Shown in pieces: positions 1 to 9,312 of a stretch of 64,000 nt of DNA. Position numbers and translations under genes: made by a program. Location of the stretch: assembly GCF_007858365.1 (NCBI RefSeq), contig NZ_VFIO01000002.1, forward strand, positions 1-64,000. Reading direction: 5' to 3'. Each line of letters begins with the position of its first letter. Within the stretch, counting starts at the first letter, position 1. This stretch comes from Pseudomonas saxonica. GTDB taxonomy: Bacteria; Pseudomonadota; Gammaproteobacteria; Pseudomonadales; Pseudomonadaceae. A model generated the notes under the pieces. It was not told the DNA's origin. It made no database searches and worked only from the letters and a program-made list of their open reading frames with translations.

Positions 1-258
1 TTCAAAGTTTCCTCTGTAACATCAACCACTTGCGCTTTCGATCTCTCGTTAGCGGGAGGCGAATTCTACAGCGTTACACGCTGCTGTCAACACCTCATTT
101 CCTGCTTCGATGACTTGAAGCTGACACCGCCGAAAACCGTATAACTCATTGAATCTCAAGGAGTTTTCCGTTTCGACTGCGCCGGAAGTGGGGCGAATTA
201 TAGGCCGTTAGGATTCTGGGTCAAGCGGTCATTTCACATTTCTGCCATATAGCCCAAA
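1..258. other. Left-edge intergenic stretch, no gene recognised
   Basis: I see no convincing reading frame, tRNA or rRNA here. The stretch is moderately AT-rich and ends where a strong transcription terminator begins. It may be the leader or trailer of a gene lying outside the window, but nothing in it settles that. Confidence 0.5.
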
Positions 259-294
259 AAAGCAAAGGCCAGCCTCACGGCTGGCCTTTGCTTT
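259..294 (-). terminator. Rho-independent terminator after mmsA
   Basis: A perfect 16-bp stem (arms AAAGCAAAGGCCAGCC and its complement) closes over a 4-nt loop. Read on the minus strand it is followed by a run of six T. It lies about 20 bp beyond the stop codon of the semialdehyde dehydrogenase gene, so it ends the beta-alanine operon. Confidence 0.9.
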
Positions 295-314
295 ATGCCG
301 ATGAAACGAAGTCT

Positions 315-1808
315 TTACAGGCTAGGAAACGCGAATTGCGACGCTTCATGCGTGGCACGTTGCGGCCAACGCTGTGTGATTGCTTTACGGCGCGTGTAGA
401 AACGAACGCCATCGGGGCCATAGGCATGCAAGTCACCAAACAGTGAGCGCTTCCAGCCACCAAAGCTGTGATAAGCCACAGGTACGGGCAGTGGAACGTT
501 TACACCGACCATGCCCACTTCGATTTCATCGCAGAACAAACGCGCCGCCTCACCGTCACGGGTAAAAATACAGGTGCCATTGCCGTATTCATGATCATTG
601 ATCAACTGCATCGCCGCTTCAAGGCTAGCCACCCGCACAATGCACAGCACCGGCCCAAAGATCTCTTCTTTATATATGCGCATTTCAGGCGTTACGCGAT
701 CAAACAGGCAGCCACCCAGGAAGAAGCCATCCTCGTGATCCTTGACACTCAAACCGCGACCATCAACCACCAGCTCGGCGCCCGCGGCTACACCGTCTTC
801 CACATAACCACTGACCTTGTCACGCGCCTGCCCTGAAACCAAAGGCCCCATGTCCAGTCCGCACGAAGTGCCGGCCCCAATTTTCAGCGCCTTGATCTGT
901 GGAACCAACTTGGCCACCAGTGCATCCGCCACCTGATCGCCAACACAGACGGCGACCGAAATCGCCATGCAGCGCTCGCCGCAAGAACCGTACGCGGCGC
1001 CCATCAACGCATTAACCGCGTTATCCAAATCTGCATCCGGCATCAACACCGCATGGTTCTTCGCCCCGCCCAATGCCTGAACACGCTTGCCGCGCTTGGT
1101 CGCCTCGGCATAGATGTACTCAGCAATCGGCGTAGACCCCACAAAACTCAACGCTTTGACTTCCGGCGCTTCGATCAGCGCATCCACTGCAGACTTGTCA
1201 CCATGCACGACGCTCATCACACCCTTGGGCAGCCCTGCCTCTTGCAGCAACTGAGCGATAAACAAAGTCGAGCTTGGATCGCGCTCCGACGGCTTAAGGA
1301 TGAAACAGTTGCCGCACACAATCGCCAACGGGTACATCCACAACGGAACCATCGCCGGGAAGTTAAATGGCGTAATACCGGCCACCACACCCAACGGTTG
1401 GAAGTCCGACCATGCATCAATGTTCGGACCTACATTTCGGCTGTATTCGCCCTTCAGAATTTCCGGCGCTGAACAGGCGTACTCGACATTCTCAATCCCA
1501 CGCTTGAGCTCGCCCGCCGCATCTTCCAGGGTCTTCCCATGTTCTTCGCTGATCAACTGCGAGATACGCGCTTCGTTCTGCTCCAGCAATTGCTTGAATC
1601 GGAACATCACCTGAGCACGCTTGGCTGGAGGCGTATTGCGCCAGGCCGGGAATGCCGCCTTGGCAGCGTCAATCGCTTGTTGAATCGTCTCGCGACTGGC
1701 CAAGGGAACCTGATGGATCACTTTACCGGTCGATGGGTTATACACATCGGCAGTACGACCGGTATCGTTCAGCAACTCGCCATTGATCAAATGTTGAATG
1801 GTGCTCAT
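315..1808 (-). CDS. mmsA: CoA-acylating (methyl)malonate-semialdehyde dehydrogenase
   Basis: This is an aldehyde dehydrogenase of about 497 residues. It oxidises malonate or methylmalonate semialdehyde with NAD and CoA, giving acetyl- or propionyl-CoA. The catalytic cysteine is visible near residue 280 in GERCMA, and a GSTPIA dinucleotide-binding stretch lies near residue 224. I chose the ATG at 1808, which has a GGAG 7-8 bases upstream; an upstream in-frame ATG gives an unlikely leader. It follows the beta-alanine transaminase gene by about 80 bp, so the two look like one operon: the transaminase makes malonate semialdehyde and this enzyme consumes it. By context it corresponds to P. aeruginosa BauC (PA0130). 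Valine-pathway MmsA is the alternative, but the usual mmsB partner is absent. Confidence 0.93.
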   Translation of the reverse strand: MSTIQHLINGELLNDTGRTADVYNPSTGKVIHQVPLASRETIQQAIDAAKAAFPAWRNTPPAKRAQVMFRFKQLLEQNEARISQLISEEHGKTLEDAAGELKRGIENVEYACSAPEILKGEYSRNVGPNIDAWSDFQPLGVVAGITPFNFPAMVPLWMYPLAIVCGNCFILKPSERDPSSTLFIAQLLQEAGLPKGVMSVVHGDKSAVDALIEAPEVKALSFVGSTPIAEYIYAEATKRGKRVQALGGAKNHAVLMPDADLDNAVNALMGAAYGSCGERCMAISVAVCVGDQVADALVAKLVPQIKALKIGAGTSCGLDMGPLVSGQARDKVSGYVEDGVAAGAELVVDGRGLSVKDHEDGFFLGGCLFDRVTPEMRIYKEEIFGPVLCIVRVASLEAAMQLINDHEYGNGTCIFTRDGEAARLFCDEIEVGMVGVNVPLPVPVAYHSFGGWKRSLFGDLHAYGPDGVRFYTRRKAITQRWPQRATHEASQFAFPSL

Positions 1809-1891
1809 GGATGCTCCAGAAAAGTTGTCCACAGGCGCGAACGCTGCGCGCCTGGGTAAAGGCAAAAGTATCGCTTCTATATATAGATGGA

Positions 1892-3241
1892 TCAGTCGAT
1901 CTGGTTCAGCGCCTCACCGACTGCATCGAACAAACGATCCAGGTCTTGCGGCTTGCTGTTAAATGTTGGTCCGAACTGGAGGGTGTCACCGCCAAAGCGC
2001 ACATAGAAGCCGGCTTTCCACAGCTTCATCGCCGCATCGAACGGCCGCACAATCGCATCGCCATCACGTGGCGCAATTTGAATGGCGCCCGCCAGGCCAT
2101 AGTTTCGAATATCGATGACGTTTTTCACGCCCTTCAGACCATGCAGCGCATTCTCGAAATGCGGTGCAACATCAGCCACGCTCTGCACCAAGTTTTCTTT
2201 TTGCAGCAGATCCAGCGCAGCAATGCCTGCAGCACACGCCACCGGATGAGCCGAGTAGGTGTAACCATGCGGGAACTCAACCGCGTACTCAGGCGTCGGC
2301 TGATTCATGAACGTCTGGTAAATCTCGCTGGAAGCAATCACGGCCCCCATAGGAATGGCACCGTTGGTGACTTGTTTGGCAATACACATCAAGTCTGGCG
2401 TCACACCGAAGCTTTCAGCTCCGAACATCGAGCCCGTGCGACCAAACCCGGTAATGACCTCGTCAAACACTAACAGGATGTTGTGCTGGTCACAGATTTC
2501 ACGCAGGCGCTTCAGGTAACCCTGTGGCGGCACCAGTACACCGGCAGAGCCGGCCATTGGCTCGACAAACACCGCGGCAATGTTCGAAGCGTCGTGCAGC
2601 TCGATCAACTTCAGTAGCTCATCGGCCAATGCGATGCCGCCCAACTCAGGCATACCGCGAGAAAACGCGTTACTGGCCAACAGCGTGTGAGGCAGATGGT
2701 CGACGTCCATCATTGACTGACCAAACAACTTACGGTTGCCATTCACACCGCCCAGGCTGGTACCGGCAATGTTCACTCCGTGATAGCCGCGAGCACGACC
2801 AATCATTTTGGTTTTGGTCGCCTGGCCTTTCAAACGCCAGTAACCACGCACCATCTTCACGGCCGTGTCCGCACATTCAGACCCCGAATCAGTGAAGAAC
2901 ACGTGATTCAGATTGCCCGGCGTCAGCGCGGTAATTTTCTCGGCCAATTGAAAAGACAGCGGGTGCCCGTATTGGAACGCGGGAGAGTAGTCCAATGTGC
3001 CCAGTTGCTTGGCCACCGCTTCCTGAATTTCCGTGCGGGTATGCCCTGCGCCGCACGTCCACAGACCTGACAGCGAATCGTAAATTTGCCGACCTTTATC
3101 GTCCGTCAGGTAACTGCCTTTTGCTCCCACGATAAAACGAGGGTCACGATGGAAGTTACGGTTGGCGGTGTAAGGCATCCAGTGAGCATCCAGCTTCAAT
3201 TGGCTGGTCACTGAGATCTCGGCATTTTCAGGCATGTTCAT
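1892..3241 (-). CDS. bauA: Beta-alanine (omega-amino acid):pyruvate transaminase
   Basis: This is a class III PLP-dependent aminotransferase of 449 residues that moves the amino group of beta-alanine or other omega-amino acids onto pyruvate. The PLP lysine is K289 in CIAKQ. The acidic residue that pairs with the pyridine nitrogen is D260 in VFDEVITGFGRTG, and the phosphate-binding GSE is near residue 120. The ATG at 3241 has GAGG about nine bases upstream; a TTG two codons earlier is less likely. It is the first gene of a minus-strand pair with the semialdehyde dehydrogenase and is divergent from a LysR regulator. That arrangement matches P. aeruginosa bauA/bauC/bauR. Confidence 0.93.
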   Translation of the reverse strand: MNMPENAEISVTSQLKLDAHWMPYTANRNFHRDPRFIVGAKGSYLTDDKGRQIYDSLSGLWTCGAGHTRTEIQEAVAKQLGTLDYSPAFQYGHPLSFQLAEKITALTPGNLNHVFFTDSGSECADTAVKMVRGYWRLKGQATKTKMIGRARGYHGVNIAGTSLGGVNGNRKLFGQSMMDVDHLPHTLLASNAFSRGMPELGGIALADELLKLIELHDASNIAAVFVEPMAGSAGVLVPPQGYLKRLREICDQHNILLVFDEVITGFGRTGSMFGAESFGVTPDLMCIAKQVTNGAIPMGAVIASSEIYQTFMNQPTPEYAVEFPHGYTYSAHPVACAAGIAALDLLQKENLVQSVADVAPHFENALHGLKGVKNVIDIRNYGLAGAIQIAPRDGDAIVRPFDAAMKLWKAGFYVRFGGDTLQFGPTFNSKPQDLDRLFDAVGEALNQID

Positions 3242-3335
3242 GGGCAAAACCTCGCAAAGCAGAAAGCGGCGTGGGATTGAAAGCGTTGTTGCAGCTAAAT
3301 TGACACGCCTATAAAGTCTGTGAAATCCAACTCTT

Positions 3336-3350
3336 CTAACCTTTAGTTAG
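3336..3350. promoter_or_regulatory. Putative LysR-type operator between bauA and bauR
   Basis: A perfect CTAAC-N5-GTTAG inverted repeat lies in the 123-bp divergent gap, 15 bp before the LysR start codon. Its size and position suit the autoregulatory site of a LysR regulator. The assignment is inferred from the symmetry and the context. Confidence 0.5.
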
Positions 3351-3364
3351 GTGGTCACTAAACT

Positions 3365-4285
3365 ATGAGCAACCGTCGTCCCGATGCACTGGCGCAAGTC
3401 AGCGACTTTGATATCCGATTGCTGCGCATCTTCCGCAGCGTTGTGGAATGCGGCGGGTTTTCGGCTGCTGAGACGGTATTGGGGATAGGACGCTCGGCGA
3501 TCAGCCAGCAAATGAGTGACCTTGAGCAGCGCTTGGGGTTGCGTCTGTGCCAGCGTGGGCGAGCCGGATTTTCCCTGACTGAAGAAGGCCGCGAGGTTTA
3601 CCAGTCAGCGCTCCAGTTGTTGGGCGCATTGGAAAGCTTTCGTACCGAGGTCAACGGTTTGCACCACCATTTGCGCGGTGAGTTGACCATCGGGCTGACA
3701 GACAATCTTGTCACCCTCCCCCATATGCACATTACCCATGCCTTGGCTCAGCTCAAGGAGCGAGGGCCAGACGTGCAAATCCATATCCGTATGATCGCCC
3801 CCAATGAAGTGGAGCAAGGCGTGCTCGACGGGCGTTTGCATGTGGGTGTGGTGCCTCAGGCCAGTGCTCTGTCCGGGCTTGAATACCAACCGTTGTACAG
3901 CGAACGCTCACTGCTTTATTGCGCCGTGGGCCATCCGCTGTTCTATGTCGACGACCGCTTGCTGGAGGATAAGCGGCTCAATGATCAGGACGCCATTGCC
4001 CCGACCTTCCGCCTGCAAGCCGAGATTCAAGCGCACTATCAAGCACTCAACTGCACGGCCAGTGCTTCGGACCGAGAAGGCATGGCTTTTTTGATTCTGA
4101 CCGGCCGATACATTGGCTACCTGCCAGACCACTACGCCCAATTCTGGGTGCAGCAAGGCCGGTTACGTGCGCTCAAACCTACACTGCGCTATTACGATCT
4201 GAGCCTGGCCTCCGTCACGCGCAAAGGCCGCCGCCCCCATTTGGTGCTGGAAAGCTTTCTGGAGAGTCTGGCCGCTACACGCTAG
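3365..4285 (+). CDS. bauR: LysR-family regulator of beta-alanine catabolism
   Basis: This is a 306-residue LysR-type regulator. The winged helix-turn-helix occupies roughly residues 15-75 and contains GGFSAAETVLGIGRSAISQQ. It is followed by a periplasmic-binding-protein-like effector domain to the end. It is transcribed away from the bauA-mmsA pair, with an inverted repeat just upstream, so it most likely activates that pair in response to beta-alanine or a product of it. The BauR name rests on synteny with PA0133 as I recall it; family membership is certain and the effector is inferred. Confidence 0.85.
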   Translation: MSNRRPDALAQVSDFDIRLLRIFRSVVECGGFSAAETVLGIGRSAISQQMSDLEQRLGLRLCQRGRAGFSLTEEGREVYQSALQLLGALESFRTEVNGLHHHLRGELTIGLTDNLVTLPHMHITHALAQLKERGPDVQIHIRMIAPNEVEQGVLDGRLHVGVVPQASALSGLEYQPLYSERSLLYCAVGHPLFYVDDRLLEDKRLNDQDAIAPTFRLQAEIQAHYQALNCTASASDREGMAFLILTGRYIGYLPDHYAQFWVQQGRLRALKPTLRYYDLSLASVTRKGRRPHLVLESFLESLAATR

Positions 4286-4461
4286 GGCGCCTATCGGTTT
4301 CAAGACCTGACACAGGCATCATTCAGCGTCTGAAAAAAACTTTTAACTTACTGATTTGTAAAAATTTAGAGAGAACCAACGAACAATTACCTGAGCACTT
4401 GGACAGCTTTTTGCAACGGCCTATTGACCCAACATGCACAGCCGAATGCAGAGAGCGCCCC

Positions 4462-5859
4462 ATGCAGCCAGAATCATCTACGCCCAGTGAACTGATTTAC
4501 GGCCTTAACGACCGCCCTAAACCGCTCGCCGCAACCTTGGCTGCGCTACAGCACGTACTGGCAGCATTCGTCGGCATCATTACCCCGCCGCTGGTGATCG
4601 GCTCTGCGCTGGGTCTGATGGAACACCTGCCTTATCTGATCAGCATGGCCTTGCTGGTCTCTGGTGTTGGCACCTTCATTCAGGCCCGTCGACCTTTTGG
4701 CATTGGCGCCGGAATGATTTGCCTGCAAGGCACCAGCTTTGCCTTTCTCGGCGCCGTTCTGTCCGCCGGGTTTCTGGTCAAACAACGAGGCGGCAGCCCG
4801 GAAGATATTCTGGCGATGATTTTTGGCGTGTGCTTTTTCGGCGCACTGGTGCAAATCATCCTCAGCCGTTTTATTGGCCAATTGCGCCGTGTTATCACCC
4901 CCCTGGTGACGGGCATCGTGATTACCCTGATTGGCGTCAGCCTGATCAAGGTCGGCATCACAGATCTGGGGGGCGGTTTCAATGCACCTGACTTTGGCGC
5001 GCCCGCCAATTTGGCCTTGGGCGGCTTTGTACTGCTGACCATCATCTTGCTCAACCGCTCTTCGACCCCTTGGGTTCGCCTGTCGGCCATCATCATCGGT
5101 CTCGCCGTGGGTAGCGTGATCGCCTGGTTCAGCGGTCAACTGACGCCCAAGGCCATTGCCGGCCTGCCACTGATCAGCGCCCCTGTACCGTTCAAGTTTG
5201 GTTTCAATTTTGACTGGACGGCCTTTTTGCCCGTCGCCCTGATCTACGTGATCAGCACGATCGAAACCGTCGGCGACCTCACGGCCAACTGCATGCTGGC
5301 CCGCCAACCCATCAGCGGGCCCAGTTACATTGCAAGGCTCAAAGGCGGCGTACTGGGCGATGGTGTCAGTTGCATGATCGCCGCCACCTTCAGTGCTTTT
5401 CCCAACACCACGTTCGCCCAGAATAACGGTGTCATTCAGTTAACCGGCGTGGCCAGCCGCTATGTCGGCCTGTATATCGGCGCCATTTTGATCTGTCTTG
5501 GGTTGTTTCCGGTGATTGGCGCCGTGTTGCAGCAAATACCCAAGCCGGTACTGGGTGGTGCCACGCTGGTCATGTTTGGCAGCGTCGCCGCAGCGGGCGT
5601 GCGCATCCTCGCTCAAACACCGCTGGATCGTCGCAACATGCTGATTATTGCAACCTCCTTTGGCGTAGGTCTGGGGATCGCCGCGCAGCCTGGCTTGCTG
5701 CATTTAATGCCTAAGTTGGTGCAAAACCTGTTCGACTCGGCGATCACCAGCGGCGGCATTACTGCGTTGGTCATGTGCCTGCTCCTGCCGGAGAAAAAAA
5801 CCGAAACTGAGATCGTGCTTGTGCCTGCGACAAGCCCCGCACTCGAGCCAAAAAGCTGA
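4462..5859 (+). CDS. NCS2 nucleobase:cation symporter (xanthine/uracil permease family)
   Basis: This is an inner-membrane transporter of about 465 residues with the repeated hydrophobic segments of the nucleobase-cation symporter-2 family. The acidic motif STIETVGDLTANC and the later QNNGVIQLTGVASR motif, both characteristic of the substrate-binding core, are present. The start is the ATG at 4462, preceded by GAGAG; a further 63 in-frame bases upstream look like leader. The neighbouring purine deaminase genes and RutR-like regulator point to a purine such as xanthine, urate or guanine, but uracil cannot be excluded from sequence. Confidence 0.88.
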   Translation: MQPESSTPSELIYGLNDRPKPLAATLAALQHVLAAFVGIITPPLVIGSALGLMEHLPYLISMALLVSGVGTFIQARRPFGIGAGMICLQGTSFAFLGAVLSAGFLVKQRGGSPEDILAMIFGVCFFGALVQIILSRFIGQLRRVITPLVTGIVITLIGVSLIKVGITDLGGGFNAPDFGAPANLALGGFVLLTIILLNRSSTPWVRLSAIIIGLAVGSVIAWFSGQLTPKAIAGLPLISAPVPFKFGFNFDWTAFLPVALIYVISTIETVGDLTANCMLARQPISGPSYIARLKGGVLGDGVSCMIAATFSAFPNTTFAQNNGVIQLTGVASRYVGLYIGAILICLGLFPVIGAVLQQIPKPVLGGATLVMFGSVAAAGVRILAQTPLDRRNMLIIATSFGVGLGIAAQPGLLHLMPKLVQNLFDSAITSGGITALVMCLLLPEKKTETEIVLVPATSPALEPKS

Positions 5860-5946
5860 ACTACTTATGGGCACAATGCTTGTTTCATTACGGTGGGTGC
5901 GCTATCAGTGCACCGATTGCGCCCACCGACCTGTCCGGAATTGCTT

Positions 5947-6603
5947 ATGACCCTTGAAGTCCCCGCACACGCAGGTAAACCTGCCAGCCGTATTCGTCAA
6001 AAAAACGAAGAAACCATCCTCAAGGCCGCCGAGGACGAATTTGCCCGCCATGGTTTCAAAGGCACCAGCATGAACACCATCGCGCAAAATGCTGGCCTGC
6101 CCAAAGCCAACCTGCACTACTACTTCACCAACAAGCTCGGGCTTTATATTGCCGTGTTGAGCAATATCATTGAGCTCTGGGACAGCACCTTTAATACCCT
6201 CAACGCACAGGACGATCCCGCTCAGGCGCTGACCCGTTATATCCAGGCGAAAATGGAGTTTTCCCGCAGCCAGCCCAAGGCCTCGCGCATCTTCGCGATG
6301 GAAATCATCAGTGGCGGCGAATGCCTCACCGAGTATTTCAACCAGGACTATCGCCTCTGGTTCCAGGGCCGGGCGGCGGTTTTCCAGGCCTGGATCGATG
6401 CCGGAAAAATGGATGATGTTGACCCCACCCACCTGATTTTCCTGCTTTGGGGCAGCACGCAGCACTATGCTGACTTCGCGACGCAAATCTGCCGAGTCAC
6501 AGGCCGCTCACGTCTGACCAAGCAAGACATGGCGGATGCCAGCTACAATCTGACCCGCATCATCCTCAAGGGCTGCGGCCTGACACCCCCGTCATCACAC
6601 TGA
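5947..6603 (+). CDS. TetR-family regulator with RutR/YcdC-type C-terminal domain
   Basis: This 218-residue regulator has a TetR helix-turn-helix at roughly residues 15-60 (ILKAAEDEFARHGFKGTSMNTIAQNAGLPKANLHYYF). Its C-terminal half resembles that of RutR, the uracil-responsive regulator of pyrimidine and purine genes. It begins 87 bp after the nucleobase permease on the same strand, so control of nucleobase uptake is the natural guess. The ATG at 5947 is used; an earlier in-frame start adds 18 unconvincing residues. The ligand is unknown. Confidence 0.85.
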   Translation: MTLEVPAHAGKPASRIRQKNEETILKAAEDEFARHGFKGTSMNTIAQNAGLPKANLHYYFTNKLGLYIAVLSNIIELWDSTFNTLNAQDDPAQALTRYIQAKMEFSRSQPKASRIFAMEIISGGECLTEYFNQDYRLWFQGRAAVFQAWIDAGKMDDVDPTHLIFLLWGSTQHYADFATQICRVTGRSRLTKQDMADASYNLTRIILKGCGLTPPSSH

Positions 6604-6610
6604 GTAACGC

Positions 6611-7207
6611 ATGTCCTTTACGTTGGCCGGTCTCTGTGAATACCGTGAAGAAATTCGCAAAAGCCGCTTTATCACCTTTGCCAGCCCGATTAACTCGGCC
6701 GCCGAGGCGCAGGCCTTTATCGAGCAACACCGTGACCCGAATGCCTCACATAACTGTTGGGCATGGAAGTTGGCGGACCAATACCGCAGCCATGACGACG
6801 GCGAACCCGGAGGTACCGCAGGACGGCCCATTTTGGCCGCCATCGAAGCCCAGGATTTTGATCAAGTCGCGGTGTTGGTGATTCGCTGGTACGGCGGCAT
6901 TCAGCTGGGTACGGGGGGACTGGCGCGAGCCTATGGCGGGGGTGCCAACAAGTGCCTGCAAAATGCAGAGCACGTGCCCTTGATCAAGCGCACTGAGTTG
7001 AATTGTGAATGCATGTTCAGTGAACTGGCCTTGCTGAAAGTGCGTCTGCATGACCTCGGCGGTCTGATACTCGATGAAACCTTCAATGCCAATGGAGTCT
7101 CGCTGCGAATAGCGGTCGGCGAACCGCAAATCGACGTCTTGCAACAGCAGCTTGCAGACTTGAGTCGCGGGCGCATTACGTTGCACCGTCCCCCTCAAAT
7201 GCAGTGA
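6611..7207 (+). CDS. yigZ: IMPACT/YigZ-family protein
   Basis: This is a 198-residue protein of the YigZ/IMPACT (UPF0029) family. The N-terminal domain carries the family hallmark DDGEPGGTAGRPIL, followed by VLVIRWYGGIQLGTGGLARAYGG. A second ferredoxin-like domain follows, with typical length. It starts 7 bp after the TetR gene and may be cotranscribed with it. The biochemical role in bacteria is unsettled; the eukaryotic relative IMPACT acts on GCN2-linked translation control. Confidence 0.9.
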   Translation: MSFTLAGLCEYREEIRKSRFITFASPINSAAEAQAFIEQHRDPNASHNCWAWKLADQYRSHDDGEPGGTAGRPILAAIEAQDFDQVAVLVIRWYGGIQLGTGGLARAYGGGANKCLQNAEHVPLIKRTELNCECMFSELALLKVRLHDLGGLILDETFNANGVSLRIAVGEPQIDVLQQQLADLSRGRITLHRPPQMQ

Positions 7208-7746
7208 GCCATTCTCGGGAGCCATAGCCCGACAGGATGAGTCCGCCTTTGAATCTTTACCCCCAACCACTGTGCACCGGGCTGTGGATAACCTGAGCAC
7301 ATACCGCTGCAGGCCAGACAGACCGTGGCTTGGCTATCAATGATCAAAAAACGATCAATTTACTTAATAGCCGCACCTTTTCGATCTAAATCAGCGGCTT
7401 GCCAGCGTATATCGCCAGTTGGAACAAAGCCTTATTGGCCTTATGCAGGGTTTTTACGCTTGCGCACAGTTCCTGTGGAGCAACCTGTGGATAACCCGTG
7501 CAAGAGCCCCCGAAATGCATATGCGGCAGGACTTGTACGACGTTGTATGTTTTTTGATCAAACAGCAGGAACCAAATCAGCGCCTGAACGCTAATCTGCG
7601 CCCTGAAACAGTGCCCGTTGCGTGTGGATAAATTACATCCTTCGTCGCTCAGCCCTGCAGAACAGCCAGACCGCCTCATTTCCTGACCTGTTGGCCAAGA
7701 AATTGCTTTAGCCCTGACAGTACACCTCTGATCAATCGAGCCTGTC
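7208..7746. other. Long regulatory gap before the ABC transporter operon
   Basis: This stretch of about 540 bp has no supportable gene. It contains three perfect DnaA boxes (listed separately), several TGATCA/GATCA palindromes (near 7341, 7353, 7555 and 7729) and an AT-rich patch around 7335-7375. The ATG of the ABC ATPase follows. It is unusually long and motif-rich for a promoter region. Confidence 0.6.
7283..7631 (+). promoter_or_regulatory. Three perfect DnaA boxes
   Basis: TGTGGATAA, the complement of the consensus DnaA box TTATCCACA, occurs at 7283-7291, 7486-7494 and 7623-7631, all in the same orientation. A perfect 9-mer is expected about once per 130 kb of double-stranded random sequence, so three within 350 bp of non-coding DNA stand out. 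Whether DnaA binds here is an inference. Confidence 0.55.
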
Positions 7747-9312
7747 ATGTCCAACCCTGCCCGCTTGCAACTACGCCGTATCAGCAAACGCTACCCCGGC
7801 TGCCTGGCCAATGACGCCATTGACCTGAGCATCCAGCCCGGCGAAATCCACGCCCTGCTGGGGGAGAATGGCGCAGGCAAAAGCACCCTGATGAAGATTA
7901 TTTATGGCGTGACCCAAGCCGATTCCGGCGAAGTCATCTGGCAGGGTCAACCTCTGACTATTCGCAACCCCGCTCAAGCACGCAGCTTGGGTATTGGCAT
8001 GGTCTTCCAACACTTTTCGCTGTTTGAAACCCTGAGCGTGGCGCAAAACATTGCTCTGGCGTTGGGTGCCAGCGCCGGGACGCCCAAACAGCTGGAGCCG
8101 CGTATTCGTGAAGTCAGCGAACGTTATGGCATGGCGCTGGAGCCTGAGCGCCTGGTGCACAGCCTTTCGATTGGCGAGCGCCAGCGGGTCGAAATCATTC
8201 GCTGCCTGATGCAAGACATTCGCCTGCTGATTCTTGATGAACCCACCTCAGTGCTCACGCCACAGGAAGCCGATGAGCTCTTTGTGACATTGCGCCGGTT
8301 GGCTCGCGAGGGATGCAGCATTCTGTTTATCAGCCACAAGCTCAATGAAGTAAGGGCGCTCTGCCACAGCGCCACCGTGCTGCGCGGTGGCAGGGTGGCG
8401 GGGCACTGCATTCCGGGCGAGTGCTCAGACAGGCAATTGGCGCAGATGATGGTCGGTGAGGCTGCCAACCTGATTGACCCCTACCCGAAAGCCCAAGGTG
8501 GGTCAGATTTTTTGCAGGTAGACGCACTGTCCTGGCACAACCCCGACCCTTTCGGCTGTGCGCTGCACGGTATCAACTTGAATGTACGCAGCGGCGAAAT
8601 CGTTGGCATCGCGGGCGTGGCCGGCAACGGTCAGGATGAGTTGCTGGCCTTGCTCAGTGGTGAGGTGCGCTTGCCCGTCAGTCAAGGCCGGCACATCTGC
8701 ATCGACCAGCAGCCTGTCGCCCATCTGCGTCCCGATGCCCGACGGCACAAAGGCATGGCTTTTGTACCCGCCGAGCGCTTGGGCCATGGCGCGGTGCCCG
8801 AAATGAGTCTGGCTGACAATGCGTTGTTAACCGCCTTTCAACAAGGTTTGGTGAGCTGCGGGTTAATTCGTCATGAGCGGGTCAAGGCATTGGCCGAACA
8901 GATCATCCAACGATTTAACGTTAAAACGCCCAGCTGTGAGGCTCAGGCCCGAAGCCTGTCTGGGGGTAACTTGCAGAAATTTATCCTGGGCAGGGAAATC
9001 CTCCAGCAGCCTAAATTGCTGATTGCCGCCCACCCTACTTGGGGCGTCGATGTCGGTGCAGCCGCCACGATCCACCGCGCCCTGATTGCCCTGCGTGATG
9101 CCGGGGCGGCGATTCTGGTGATTTCCGAAGACCTTGATGAGCTGTTCCAGATCAGTGATCGCCTCGGGGCTCTGTGCAGCGGCCGGTTATCGCCGCTCAA
9201 AGACACGGCCCACACCCATCTGGTGGAGGTCGGCGGCTGGATGGCCGGCCAGTTTGACACGCCTGCCAACCCCTCTTTTGCTCACGGAGCGAGTCATGTT
9301 GCTATCCCTTGA
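7747..9312 (+). CDS. BMP-family ABC transporter, double ATP-binding subunit
   Basis: This is a 521-residue ATPase with two fused ABC domains, as in nucleoside and simple-sugar importers (NupO/YufO type). The first domain has Walker A GENGAGKST at residues 39-47, signature LSIGERQRVEI, and Walker B LLILDEPTSVLT. The second has a degenerate Walker A (GVAGNGQDELL) with signature LSGGNLQKFILGRE, a pattern normal for this family. It heads an operon with two permeases, and its end overlaps the first permease by 17 bp. Purine-nucleoside or nucleobase import is inferred from the deaminase genes that follow. Confidence 0.9.
   Translation: MSNPARLQLRRISKRYPGCLANDAIDLSIQPGEIHALLGENGAGKSTLMKIIYGVTQADSGEVIWQGQPLTIRNPAQARSLGIGMVFQHFSLFETLSVAQNIALALGASAGTPKQLEPRIREVSERYGMALEPERLVHSLSIGERQRVEIIRCLMQDIRLLILDEPTSVLTPQEADELFVTLRRLAREGCSILFISHKLNEVRALCHSATVLRGGRVAGHCIPGECSDRQLAQMMVGEAANLIDPYPKAQGGSDFLQVDALSWHNPDPFGCALHGINLNVRSGEIVGIAGVAGNGQDELLALLSGEVRLPVSQGRHICIDQQPVAHLRPDARRHKGMAFVPAERLGHGAVPEMSLADNALLTAFQQGLVSCGLIRHERVKALAEQIIQRFNVKTPSCEAQARSLSGGNLQKFILGREILQQPKLLIAAHPTWGVDVGAAATIHRALIALRDAGAAILVISEDLDELFQISDRLGALCSGRLSPLKDTAHTHLVEVGGWMAGQFDTPANPSFAHGASHVAIP

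Noticed and set aside
5892..5927. GGTGGGTGCGC/GCGCCCACC hairpin before the TetR gene as an attenuator
   Set aside because: The stem has a bulge, there is no T-run and no leader peptide, so no regulatory role can be supported.
7208..7746. Chromosomal replication origin
   Set aside because: There is no dnaA, dnaN, rpmH or parA/B gene nearby and no clear DNA-unwinding element; the boxes may be regulatory only.
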